Shown piece by piece: positions 9,940 through 19,429 of a stretch of DNA of 64,000 bases (positions are counted from its first letter, which is position 1; each line of letters starts with the position of its first letter). The notes beneath the pieces were generated by a model, which was not told where the DNA came from, searched no databases, and saw only the letters and a list, made by a program, of their open reading frames with translations. Source of the stretch: Parapristionchus giblindavisi (Eukaryota > Nematoda > Chromadorea > Rhabditida > Diplogasteridae). The DNA is taken from positions 62,001 through 126,000 of the forward strand of contig CALSFV010000001.1 of assembly GCA_943737045.1 (NCBI GenBank), written 5' to 3'. The position numbers were made by a program, and so were the translations under genes.

Positions 9940-12900
9940 CGAATACATTCATCTTCTGCACACCATCCATGGAACTGCCTGTCGAACATGCTCTTTTGAT
10001 CTGCAATGAGAATAATGATATAACTATATCCAAATGCTTTCCGCTGTGACAACACAAATTCATAAACAATTGTTCAGCTCCTAGTTCACGATCAAAAAGC
10101 ATGAGCTAACGCACGTGGTACCTTTTTTATCTAGTCAATACAAGGACAAATGCTGTATACAAAGTATCTCTCTATGACATTTTACCGCAACCTAATCACA
10201 TTCCACACAACAGACAACTACCGTAACCACTGACTGTACTACCGTAACCCAATCAACCGTACCCACGTACTGAAAGTGCCGTACCGTAATCTACAATCAA
10301 TCGACTGTACTACCGTAGCCATGGTGGGCACGCTGGGGGAAAGGCTGTGCGCAAACCGGGGAAGGGTGAGGCAAGGCTGTGCGCATGGCTATTTTTTGAC
10401 GAATTCGACTGTAAATTGTCCGCTTTTTGCGAGGAAAGGCTAAGCATAAGTCCCCCATGGGAACCCAAGGCTGTGCGCAAAAAATATTCGTTTCCACGCG
10501 CCCACCTATGACCGTAACCCAATCTCTTCCTCCTACCGTATCCCCAACTATACCTGCTCCTTCATCTCCTTGACCACGTCGCCGACGTTCCGCGAGCTGT
10601 CCATGGTCAGCCGCGCGTCCAGCATGTTGCTGCGTAAGGACGAGTATCCCATTGAATGAAGATGAGGTGGATGAAGTCGCCTACAAGTAAATCATACATT
10701 CATACTGTTGTCCATGTGATTTAATTTATTATGGTCGATTCTTACACAAACTCATGTGACAAAAAATTTCAATAAATTTGACTTAATGAGTTTCAGAAGT
10801 ACAAAAGATATGTGTGACAACTGTGAAAGCATGCTGTACATCTAAAAATCATTGGATCATGATTAATTTGAACGATTCAGAAGCCATTCAACGGCGATTA
10901 TGACCGAATGAGGCATTTTTGTTCATATACTTTCTTTTCATAGTTTTTATTTAACTCTAATCTAGTTAGAATCAAGCAAAAATATTGCTGTTTTACAAAC
11001 CTAAGCTGAAACAGTACTCGAGGGAAACACAAAACAGAAGGCGAAACCAGGAAATAGTCCGAAATAGTCCATCGGAATTCAAGAAACTAACTAGATTAGT
11101 TAAGATCTCCCCAGATATAATTATACCTTCTTCCATACATGGGCGGGGTACCTGGAGCTCGATTCTACGGGGGCATCCGAATGAAAAATGGTTAATTTTA
11201 CAGAGGGTCTTCACTTTTTTTGCAAAAATTTCATCTAAACGTCATTTTTTTACATAGGGCATTCCACAAATTTTCGAAAAGCGCTCATTTTACAGGGGGC
11301 ACCCCCATGTTGGCGCCCATGTATGCCTTCTTCTAAGATTCGCCCATAGCTCCCAAACTGCCACTGTACCCAAGAACCCTCACCGATATCGCTACATTAG
11401 CGACGGACAACCATCAATCCCTTTATGTCCTTATTTTCTTGTTACGTATATTATGATGGAATAAAGAATAAGAATAAGAATAGATTAGAGGGAAATAAAA
11501 ACCGCGATAATTTCGCGAAAATCGTCTATTTATGCTCCAATTTAGCGGGTGGGTACACCCCAAGGGATAGCTAGAAACCATGTCTGGTCCTTAATCAAGA
11601 GAAACCTGTATATATCTGCACGACTTCACACGAACACATATGATTACGATTATTTCATGATCTAGAACCACTATACTCTATCCATTCTATTCCATTTACA
11701 TATCCTCTTCTATTCCTTTCATTCATTCATTCCACCATATTATCTGAATGTCCTCACCTACTCCTACTCCTTCGATGACTTCTTCTCACAGCACTTCGAT
11801 CATCTCTCTTCTTTGTTGATGACGGTGTTGATCTGACCATATATTAACATTAATAATACTTATTATTATTATTGTTATTGTAGTTATTAGTATCATACAA
11901 TTCGCATCCCACAGTAAATTGTTCAAAAAATATATATTGAGAAATCCTATAATTAGTTCAAGAAACGCCAAACAATCAGGGCCAGGAAGATGCATCAGCT
12001 AGTGCAAGTAAAATCAATAATTCGTGACTACCGTACTCTGCGACGGCTGAGGACTGGGCGGTCGGGCAGGCGTGAATACGGTAGCATTTGGCGCTTTTCT
12101 GGCAGATTCAAGTGATGATTGTATCATCACTGCTTGAGTAGGTCCAGCCGGATTGTTGAGGACGTCATCATAGATGGCTATCTCTGCACGATCTTCAGCT
12201 GTTGGAAGAGAAAGAGTCTGATGACGTTCCCATATTCACCTAGAATCAATCAATCGATATCGAAAAGATTCTAATCAATCGATACGCCATCAAAATCACG
12301 TTGTTCAATACTCCTTACCAAAGGTCGAAAAGTATGTTACAAAGTACCAAGCCTGGCAGGATTTTAGGCCAAAATTTCACAAAAATCGAAAAACCCGAAT
12401 TTCGAAAACCGATAACCTAGCTATTCGACATATGACACTGCCCCGCATTCGTCCCAGATCTACCGTCTTTCCCGATCTACCATATATACCTGTTCGTTCT
12501 CCTTCTCCTTTCTATCCTTCTCATCTCACTGCTGACGTTGTTCGGTACTTCGCAGCGGTTGGGCAGTCGGAAGAAGAAGGGAGCCTGCAATTAAACAGCG
12601 CATATCTACAACATTGAGTTTTGCACGCAATCACTCAATTAATAGGCTAATACTGAATAATAGTATAGTAGTAGTAGTAATAATTTAAATAATAGTAATA
12701 TTAATTATAAGTCTTAGTAACAGCTACTCTCTCGTTAAATGCCTAATGGTCACTGGAAAAATCGTTTTGCGATTCAATATTCCACAATAGTAGTTTTAAA
12801 TGGGAATGTCATGCATAAATAAAGTCACCAAAAGGTCAACTACACGGTGTCTACACCCAACCACCTACCGTATCCTCCGATTTGCGCCCGGCGTTCGCGT

Positions 12901-14624
12901 GCAGAACCGCGTGCGGCACAGCGACGACCGCCACCCTGAAGGCACTCGACGACGACGACGACGGGAACATGGCTGATTAGAAGGACGAGGTCGTCGTATA
13001 AGGATGGATTCGAGTTGGATGAGAAGGATGACGAGAATGAGACTGAGGGGACGCATTCTGAAATAAGATTAATCAAACTCTAATCAATTAAATATTATTA
13101 ATAATAAATAAAAATCTGAATCAGTACACCCACAGAAAAAAGGGAATTATTCTCTAGAAAAGTCTCTCTACAGAATTCTTCCCTTATAGATAATGCACTG
13201 TTACATTTTGCTTACGTGCCTACGCCGTAACCCCCTCCGCCGCGTGTCCGACGCGACGGAGGGGGTTACGGCGTAGGCACGTAATCAAAATGTAACGGTG
13301 CATAAGGGAATTCGTACCCTATGAGGGAATAATTCCCTTACCCATGAGGGAATAATTCCGTAGAGAGACGTTACTAGGGAATTTTTTCTCTGTGTAATAT
13401 ATATCCCTGAGCCTAAACTGTTTATAAAAAAAGCAAGATAGAAGTGCAAAGGCCTAATTTTTCACCCCACTTCTTATCCTCATACTTTATGAATAAATAA
13501 GAAAGCAATGTCAAATAAAGCTAAAGATCTTCGTTTTGCACACTCTCGCTTCTTTTTGTTACTTTCCATCGCCACATTCAAAAATAAACGACAATTCTCA
13601 CTCGAACTCTTTAAAGGAACTGAGAGCAAACGAGACACAGAAATAGCGCATAGAGCAAGAAAATAAGAGCGAGTAGTCTAGGAATAAATGTTGTATTTGC
13701 AAATAATTATGTTTTAAAAGAACAAAAACAAGCAAAAATGATGTTGGAAATACAGCAGCGAGGAAACAGAATGAAGGGAGGATAATCGTCGCCAAATGAA
13801 GATAAATGAATGAGCGAACATCATAAAGATACTAACTTATATTCTATTATGGAACAGAGCCAACAGTAGAAAGCATATGCGCTAGAGAGAGCAAAAACAA
13901 CAAAGCATAGAAATATACTAGATAAAACGCAATTTCACTGTTTTCATTGCGCGTAATAAGACTAAAATGGGCAAAATAAGACACTTATTCACAAAAGTAA
14001 GCCAATAAACTCAATTGAAAAGAAAGTTGACTACCTGACGCTGTGAGCTGACCAAAAAAGACATATCCATCACATAGATGTCCCTTTGGAGTAGTGCTGA
14101 CGGAGGTCATTTCGGCATCAGAATGGCTCATTTGGGTTGTGGAAAGACCAACAGAGGCGGCGGTAGCTGCTCGCTGCAAATGACATGGAATTACAAAACA
14201 ATCAATCAGCATCAAGCAAGAAAGAGGCCATATAGATGAACGTTGGCACATTTAAATGTGAATCACAGTACATAAAAGCATGCAGGTGTATACATGTACT
14301 CTATTAATGCTAGGGATCGTGAGAGCCGCGAAGTAGAAAATGCTAGGGAACACCGTATATTCGAACACTAGAAATGAGAGAGATTTTGCAAATGGGTTCA
14401 GTCTAAGCTATGGCGTACTTGTACTGTTAATATGATAATAAATAGTAATAATAAAACTAACTTACAACTGTATGGTGCCCGAAGACGGCACATTTAAGAG
14501 GTTGTAGAGGTTGTGAAAGTTCGAACAGAGATCTTCTCGACTCCTTGTTGGGATTGACGACGCTTTTGACATGCTGAGCGATCTGGGAGGGGGCCGATAC
14601 GAGCACTGGTCGTTGCAAACCCAT
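9940..14624 (-). CDS. Multi-exon gene, product not recognised (minus strand)
   Basis: I do not recognise the product. Exons inferred by phase and splice consensus: 14,466-14,624 (ATG start, MGLQRPVLVSAPSQ..., phase 0), about 14,027-14,173 (RAATAASVGLSTT..., through GHLCDGYVFFGQLTAS), about 12,866-13,060 (ECVPSVSF..., a Ser/Pro-rich stretch, then YDDLVLLISHVP), and about 12,040-12,200 (AEDRAEIAIYDDVLNNP...). The first four join without a frame conflict. Further exon-like pieces follow at about 10,566-10,680 (GYSSLRSNMLDARLTM...GDVVKEMKEQ), 9,940-9,993 and 9,650-9,757, but their phases were not resolved. Exons are GC-richer than their surroundings, which supports coding character. The whole set lies between the inverted termini at 8855 and 15,201, so it may be captured host sequence or an ordinary gene invaded at both sides. 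Confidence 0.45.
11134..11325 (+). mobile_element. MITE family 4 (CATACATGGGCG termini)
   Basis: Begins CATACATGGGCGGGGTACC and ends GGCGCCCATGTATG, a terminal inverted repeat, with ATTTTACAGGGGGCACC near the end. Copies of the same element sit in both arms of the large foldback at about 22,461-22,651 and, inverted, 28,207-28,397. No coding capacity. Confidence 0.7.
11330..12035. other. AT-rich intron or intergenic stretch
   Basis: Located between exon candidates of the unrecognised minus-strand gene. It contains trinucleotide ATT-rich sequence near 11,850-11,885 and no convincing exon. Confidence 0.4.
13126..13398. mobile_element. Palindromic MITE with a 34-bp hairpin stem
   Basis: Termini CACAGAAAAAAGGGAATTAT and ...AGGGAATTTTTTCTCTGTGT form an inverted repeat. 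Inside, 13,204-13,239 (starting CATTTTGCTTACGTGCC) and 13,256-13,291 are near-perfect inverses around a 16-base GC-rich loop. AGGGAATNATTCCCT motifs recur, as in the elements at about 47,770-47,840 and 62,765-62,900. Confidence 0.65.
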
Positions 14625-14734
14625 CTTCCGTCTCCAAAATGGATTGAGTTACTGATAAACGCGTCGGAAAGGGAAAGAATAGTCAGTCAGGTCACGCGCT
14701 CGCGGTCACGCACGCGTGTGTTCCCCCCCCCCCC

Positions 14735-14748
14735 CCCCCGCTGTTCGA
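14735..14748. repeat. Poly-C run
   Basis: About 17 consecutive C bases just upstream of the first exon of the unrecognised minus-strand gene. Length is probably unreliable in the assembly. Confidence 0.8.
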
Positions 14749-15214
14749 ACATGTTTTTCAGCTGCTCCGCGCTCTCAAAAATTCGGACGAATGTGACTGA
14801 GAATGCACACGATTTCCTGTGCAGTTTTCGTGTAAACAATAAGTGTTTTCTCAAAAAATATTTATAAATTGTTGAACACACTTTCATGGAGAGTTGAGTA
14901 ACCACAATTTTACCATCACACTATCACTTTTGTAAATTCAACTTTGGTCGCAACTTTGTGTAAAGCTCCGTTTACTTTTTCTGTTCCTCTTCAAATGCAC
15001 ACTCTCTCGCCTGCTCTAACCGACCTCGCAACAAAGTTCGCAACTTTGTTGCGATCTTTTGGTCGCAACTTTCTTCGCAACTTTTGTTAGAGAGAATTAG
15101 AGAGCGTGTATTTCGAGAGATTTAGAGAAAAAGATGCGAACAAAGTTGCGAACTTTGTTCGCATCTTTATTCGCATCTTTTTTGACAGATTGGACGGACC
15201 CCAGATACAGTAGT

Positions 15215-15565
15215 CCCCATTATTTACAGGTGATGATCCTACCATACATGGTTCTTTGAACAATTACTTGATGAAAAATCCCGAAAAGCAAAATTTTAAA
15301 AATTAATTTTCCAAAATGGTGAAATTGACGTTAATCTGTTTTATGTTCTAACTATTTTGTATTTCATAATTGTTCGTTTCAATTCATGTTTCCATTCAAT
15401 ATTTTATTATTTAAAGTATGGGCAGACTTCGTGGAGCAGCTGTTAGAACATAAAACAGAAAAAAATTATTTTCACCATTTTTACAAATTAATTTAAAATT
15501 TTTGCATTCTCAGATATCTTGCCAAAGAACCGTATATGGTGGGATTATCATCTGTAAAAAATGGG
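15215..15565. mobile_element. 351-bp palindromic MITE
   Basis: Left terminus CCCCATTATTTACAGGTGAT, right terminus ATCATCTGTAAAAAATGGG, followed inward on both sides by a CCATA(C/T)A(T/C)GGTTCTTTG block. The two halves are diverged inverse copies and no coding capacity is seen. It abuts the right terminus of the 8855-15,201 segment. Confidence 0.65.
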
Positions 15566-15906
15566 AAAGATTTTTTTTTCTTCTAAACAGTTCATGACGA
15601 AAAAAGATGATATGATATAATTTTGTCGTCTAATGTATTATAGCTTTTTTTTCAAATTTTATTCTAGATCTAATTCGTTTACGCCAAAAAAAGACGAATG
15701 TGTGAGGTAATCGTTTGCCAGTGTAATTGGGGAGGTTACTGAATATCAAGGCAACTTTGTTATCACTGTGCAATACTAAAAATCACATTTTGTAAGTCAC
15801 TCGCTATGCATTCTTTCTTAAACAATGTAAGTTACTATTTACGTCCAACTCATGGATAAGCTCTTGTGAGAGTATCAAGTCTATCTGAAAAAACCAGCAA
15901 AATATT

Positions 15907-15978
15907 CTCTCCGGTCGGGAATTGAACCCGGGTCTCGCATGTGACAGACGCGGATACTAACCACTATACTACCGGAGA
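15907..15978 (-). tRNA. tRNA-Asp (GTC)-like gene
   Basis: On the minus strand, acceptor arms TCTCCGG and CCGGAGA pair over seven bases with discriminator G. The D-arm is GTATAGTGGTTAGTAT (A box), the anticodon stem and loop CGCGT-CTGTCAC-ATGCG give anticodon GTC, and the T-loop is TTCAATT (B box GGTTCAATTCC). The outer pair of the T-stem is a C-A mismatch and one anticodon-stem pair is a G-T wobble. It is therefore either a functional gene or a slightly decayed copy. 72 bases without CCA, no intron. Confidence 0.8.
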
Positions 15979-16429
15979 CATGTTTTGCAAGGCGCCTTGA
16001 TTGCTTGGTCTAGCTGCTTCTCCTTCACTAGTCGTTCATGTATTAGATTCATTTTTTATTGTTTCTCATAATCGGATCATATGGAAAATCATGATGGAGC
16101 ATGAATCCAAATGAATGACCACTGTGGATATAAAGATAATAATAGTACTCGGATTTGTGAAATCGAAGACGCGCATATGAAGATCAACGTCGGTGTACTG
16201 GGACTGTCGGAAGTGAGAACAGCTTTTTCCCCATGCACATCAGAGTCCTACTCTTGATAAATGTGTGTTAAAATCGTTAAATAGTACCATTTTCACTTTG
16301 AGATTCAATTTATCAATGAAGCCTAACCCTCATTAAATGGATATCACTAAATACATTTCCCCAGCTAATTCTACTCTCCGCTCTGCACTGATATCAAGGT
16401 TACCTGGCAAATCGTTACCCACCCCCATC

Positions 16430-16720
16430 GATTACCCCAATATTGAATTCAGCTTTGCGCGCTTTAGATCGACCTAGAATTGACAACTTGAAAACCGATA
16501 GAACACAAGCATAGTTGTTCCAGATCTTTTGTTTACCTCTATCGTCTCTTCATCTCTCTTCTCTTTAATTCCTCCCACCAGATTCGGTCTCTCCGTGTTC
16601 TTCCTTCACATTAGCTGTCAAACAATTCCATAACAAGGGACAGGCTAAAGTTCCCTCCGACAATCCTTTTTGCAGTTCAAAAAAACTGACTAAGAAATGA
16701 ATAGTCACGGGTTCGATACA
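16430..16720 (-). repeat. Relic of a family-gene promoter block
   Basis: Read on the minus strand, this resembles the upstream regions of the SXP/RAL-2-like genes (AGATCTGG.AC.AAC..., GAAGAGA..GAAGAGACGA). A sister relic is at about 45,890-46,560, interrupted by a hAT-like MITE, and both share GACCTAGAATTGA. No TATA box or coding exons follow, so it marks a lost family gene or a stray duplication. Confidence 0.45.
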
Positions 16721-17039
16721 TAACTTTTTTTTTTAAATTAAAAATTTTCAAAAAAAAAATCCCCAAATTTCAAAAATACACCTATAATACCTAGTCCTAT
16801 ACTATCAAGCATGGCTCTTTCATCATTGTCAATAAGATGAATCATCATAAAATAAATAGTGCACGGTATCTTTAATAACGATTTCCTTTCTATCTCCACA
16901 ATTTGTTAAAAACATTCGCGGAACTGTCATAAGCGAAAAACTAGTAATGAAAAGAAAACTATTTTCGTGATTGTGTTGAGTTGATTTTTGATTTACAGAT
17001 AATAGAATTGTAAAAATATTATAAAACGATAAAAAAACA

Positions 17040-17627
17040 AGTATAAAACACAACAAAGAGAACTCTCATCAGCAATCGAAAACGTGATATTCAAGTGTGG
17101 GCTCTAATCCGCCTTAGCGTAGGTGCATTTTCATTTCTATGTACTCGACAGATCACACTTCAGAGAATGTGGAATACACATTGTAACATAACTGGTAGTA
17201 TCATGAATTTTTCAATATCGTAAATTGTCATATATATGAATAGGCGATAGGGAAATTCTGATATATGCTGCTAGAAAAATATCCCTTGCAATATTATTGA
17301 AATTTGACCAAAATCAACCACAATCTACATATGAAGACCCGCACTCCCCTCCCACTTCTCACTCCCCAATTCCTACCACCCACTTTCCCGATAATCCTAT
17401 TCACTTATTTATTATTCGTTTCAAATGTTGTCACATCTTTATTGGATGTATGATAAATAAATAAATAAATAAATGATTTTCCTCATGTCAGCAATTCAAC
17501 TAACATGTATGAGAAACGAAATAATAATCAGCATCTTTCTGTCTATCACAAGTTTTTGAGTACATAGAGTATACAGATGATCATACAAAATCGATGAGTC
17601 AGCCTGTCCCATAGTTTGATAGCTTAT
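17040..17627 (+). repeat. 5' flank of gene C, homologous to the flank of gene E
   Basis: Blocks such as CAGCAATCGAAAACGTGATAT and the run at 17,500-17,620 match the inverse of about 54,600-55,030 upstream of gene E. The stretch ending AGTTTGATAGCTTAT is continued by ATGGAAAGAGAAGGCCATG on the far side of the large foldback. This shows that the region before and after the 15.6-kb element was once contiguous. Confidence 0.65.
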
Positions 17628-18154
17628 AAGAGGCCTTAGAATAAGAAAGTGGCGTAGAATGAGATGAAGATCGATTTTAGCCAACTCTGACGACGTCGGA
17701 TTTGGCATGCCAATAAAGCAGTGTGCAATGTTGTCATGTGTATGAAATTGTACAATTGCCAATTTTGATTCTTTATTTATTGTCTTCCAGTGAGAAACAA
17801 GAAAATGACAAATAATCAATGATCAATGTTGGCAGACTTTTTGTTGCCAATAATGCATCTTGAATAATTGGCAAGTGGGTGAGGTAGAGGATGTAGCCAA
17901 AATTGACGGCAGCCATTTTGTCACGGGAAATGGAGACAAATTTGACGATGTAAATGTTGGCATGGCCAATAATGATCCATTCGTTTTTGGCGCATCGAAC
18001 GTTGACAATATTGAAAGCAGCACAATTGGCGGAAACGTTAAAATTCATTTCCGCCAATAATTCTGCGATCAAAATTGGCAAATTACTTTTCCGGGTGGAA
18101 TGCCAATAATGCAATGTTCTAATTAGGCAAGGTCAGGAAAATTCGGAAATGCCA

Positions 18155-18680
18155 TTTTTGATGGCGTCATTATTGGCAGAAAGGCTTCACTCAGATTTTG
18201 CCAACATTGACGCCGTCATTATTGGCAAGAAAGGCTTCACTCAGATTGTGCCAACTTTGACGCCGTCATTATTGGGCCAAAAATGACGCCGTCATTATTG
18301 GCCCAATTATGACGCCGTCATTATTGGCAGAAAGGCTTCACTCAGATTTTGCCAACATTGACGCCGTCATTATTGGCAGAAAGGCTTCACTCAGATTTTG
18401 CCAACATTGACGCCGTCATTATTGGGCCAAAAATGACGCCGTCATTATTGGCCCAATTATGACGCCGTCATTATTGGCAGAAAGGCTTCACTCAGATTTT
18501 GCCAACATTGACGCCGTCATTATTGGCAGAAAGGCTTCACTCAGATTTTGCCAACATTGACGCCGTCATTATTGGCAGAAAGGCTTCACTCAGATTTTGC
18601 CAACATTGACGCCGTCATTATTGGGCCAAAAATGACGCCGTCATTATTGGCCCAATTATGACGCCGTCATTATTGGCAAC
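18155..18680. repeat. Left tandem array with GACGCCGTC dyads
   Basis: About 14 occurrences of GACGCCGTCATTATTGG. They alternate between units of about 49 bases (with CAGAAAGGCTTCACTCAGAT) and short units of about 25 bases (GGGCCAAAAATGACG, GGCCCAATTATGACG). The inverse array is at 32,254-32,780 with a different unit order and number, indicating unequal exchange after the arms formed. Outer flank sequence is also rich in AATTGGC and TTTGGC words. Confidence 0.9.
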
Positions 18681-18902
18681 TTTGACTACTATTAATGATT
18701 AAAATCTAAAAGGCAACAATTTAGCGTAGAGATATTGCACGTGGTCTACGTGAGCAGGAAAGAGTGGAGAGATGGTAGGGATGAAATAGAAGTATGGGAT
18801 GATAAAAAATCAATAATATATGATACAGTAAGACAACATCCAATCGTGACTAAGGTAGTAATCAAGTAAGTGTGAAGTAGGACAGACAAGGTGGAGATCA
18901 AT

Positions 18903-19008
18903 AAAATATTATACTGTACAAGGGTGCATTTGAACGGCGAGCTCGCTTCATTGAACGTTGAAGTCGCGGACTTATGTCTGGTGGGCGGCCGTGATGACCG
19001 GCTGGTCC
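18903..19008 (-). other. Terminal exon-like piece in left foldback arm
   Basis: Mirror of 31,928-32,036. See that entry. Confidence 0.35.
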
Positions 19009-19070
19009 TGAAACGAAAAAAACGTTTGATTACTGTAGCCAACTAATCGATATTTCAATCAAGTACACTC

Positions 19071-19317
19071 GCTTAAAGAAGGGAACCCTCGAATTTTTTC
19101 GTAACTAAACTGGTCAGGTTAAAGATCACATCTTCCAGAATACAAAAACAATGTTTCAGAATCCAAGCTCAAAGTTCGTTGATGTACCAATGAAACACCA
19201 GGGAATGAACGATTTTTAATATTTGAAATAAAATATATTGAAAATTGCAAACGGGAATCGAACTCGCGTGGCACGGTTACTAGCACTGACTACTAACCGC
19301 TGAGCTATATGGGTGAC
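19071..19317 (-). repeat. SINE-like repeat with tRNA-derived head (left arm copy)
   Basis: The minus-strand head at 19,247-19,317 has an A-box-like TAGCTCAGCGGTTAG and a B-box GAGTTCGATTCC, but its acceptor arms do not pair. The body and tail follow (CTTCCAGAATACAAAAACA, TTCGTAACTAAACTGG..., ending CTTTAAG). The mirror copy is at 31,618-31,866 and a divergent copy at 51,374-51,640. Confidence 0.7.
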
Positions 19318-19429
19318 ACTTTCAGCCTCGCGAATCTGATAGAGAATAGAATTCCACATCGTTGATCCCACGTTCTTCATTATAATATCCATACATTTTT
19401 GGTGCCCTCACCGAATTGTTTTTATATAG

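Larger units (their letters stand above)
8855..15201. mobile_element. 6.3-kb segment bounded by matching inverted termini (possible gene-carrying MITE)
   Basis: The left end reads GGGGTCCGTCCAATCTGTCA and the right end TGACAGATTGGACGGACCCC, perfect inverses. Both ends continue into related GATGCGAA/TTCGCATC dyads. The right-hand 200 bases match half of the compact 456-base MITE at 33,364-33,819, as if the two halves of such a MITE were pulled apart by about 6 kb. The flanking triplets are CTG on the left and CAG on the right; the compact copy has CTG on both sides. Between the termini lie exons of a minus-strand gene plus smaller repeats. Whether this mobilised as one unit is inference; two independent MITE halves would look alike. 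Confidence 0.45.

Noticed and set aside
18155..18680. Regularly spaced repeats resembling a CRISPR array, also 32,254-32,780
   Set aside because: The spacers are themselves repeated and the repeats are variable in spacing. The genome is eukaryotic, so this is a satellite array in a transposon.
19247..19317. Functional tRNA in the large foldback
   Set aside because: A and B boxes are present but the acceptor arms (GTCACCC and GTTTGCA) do not pair and the T-stem has mismatches. It is treated as a SINE head.
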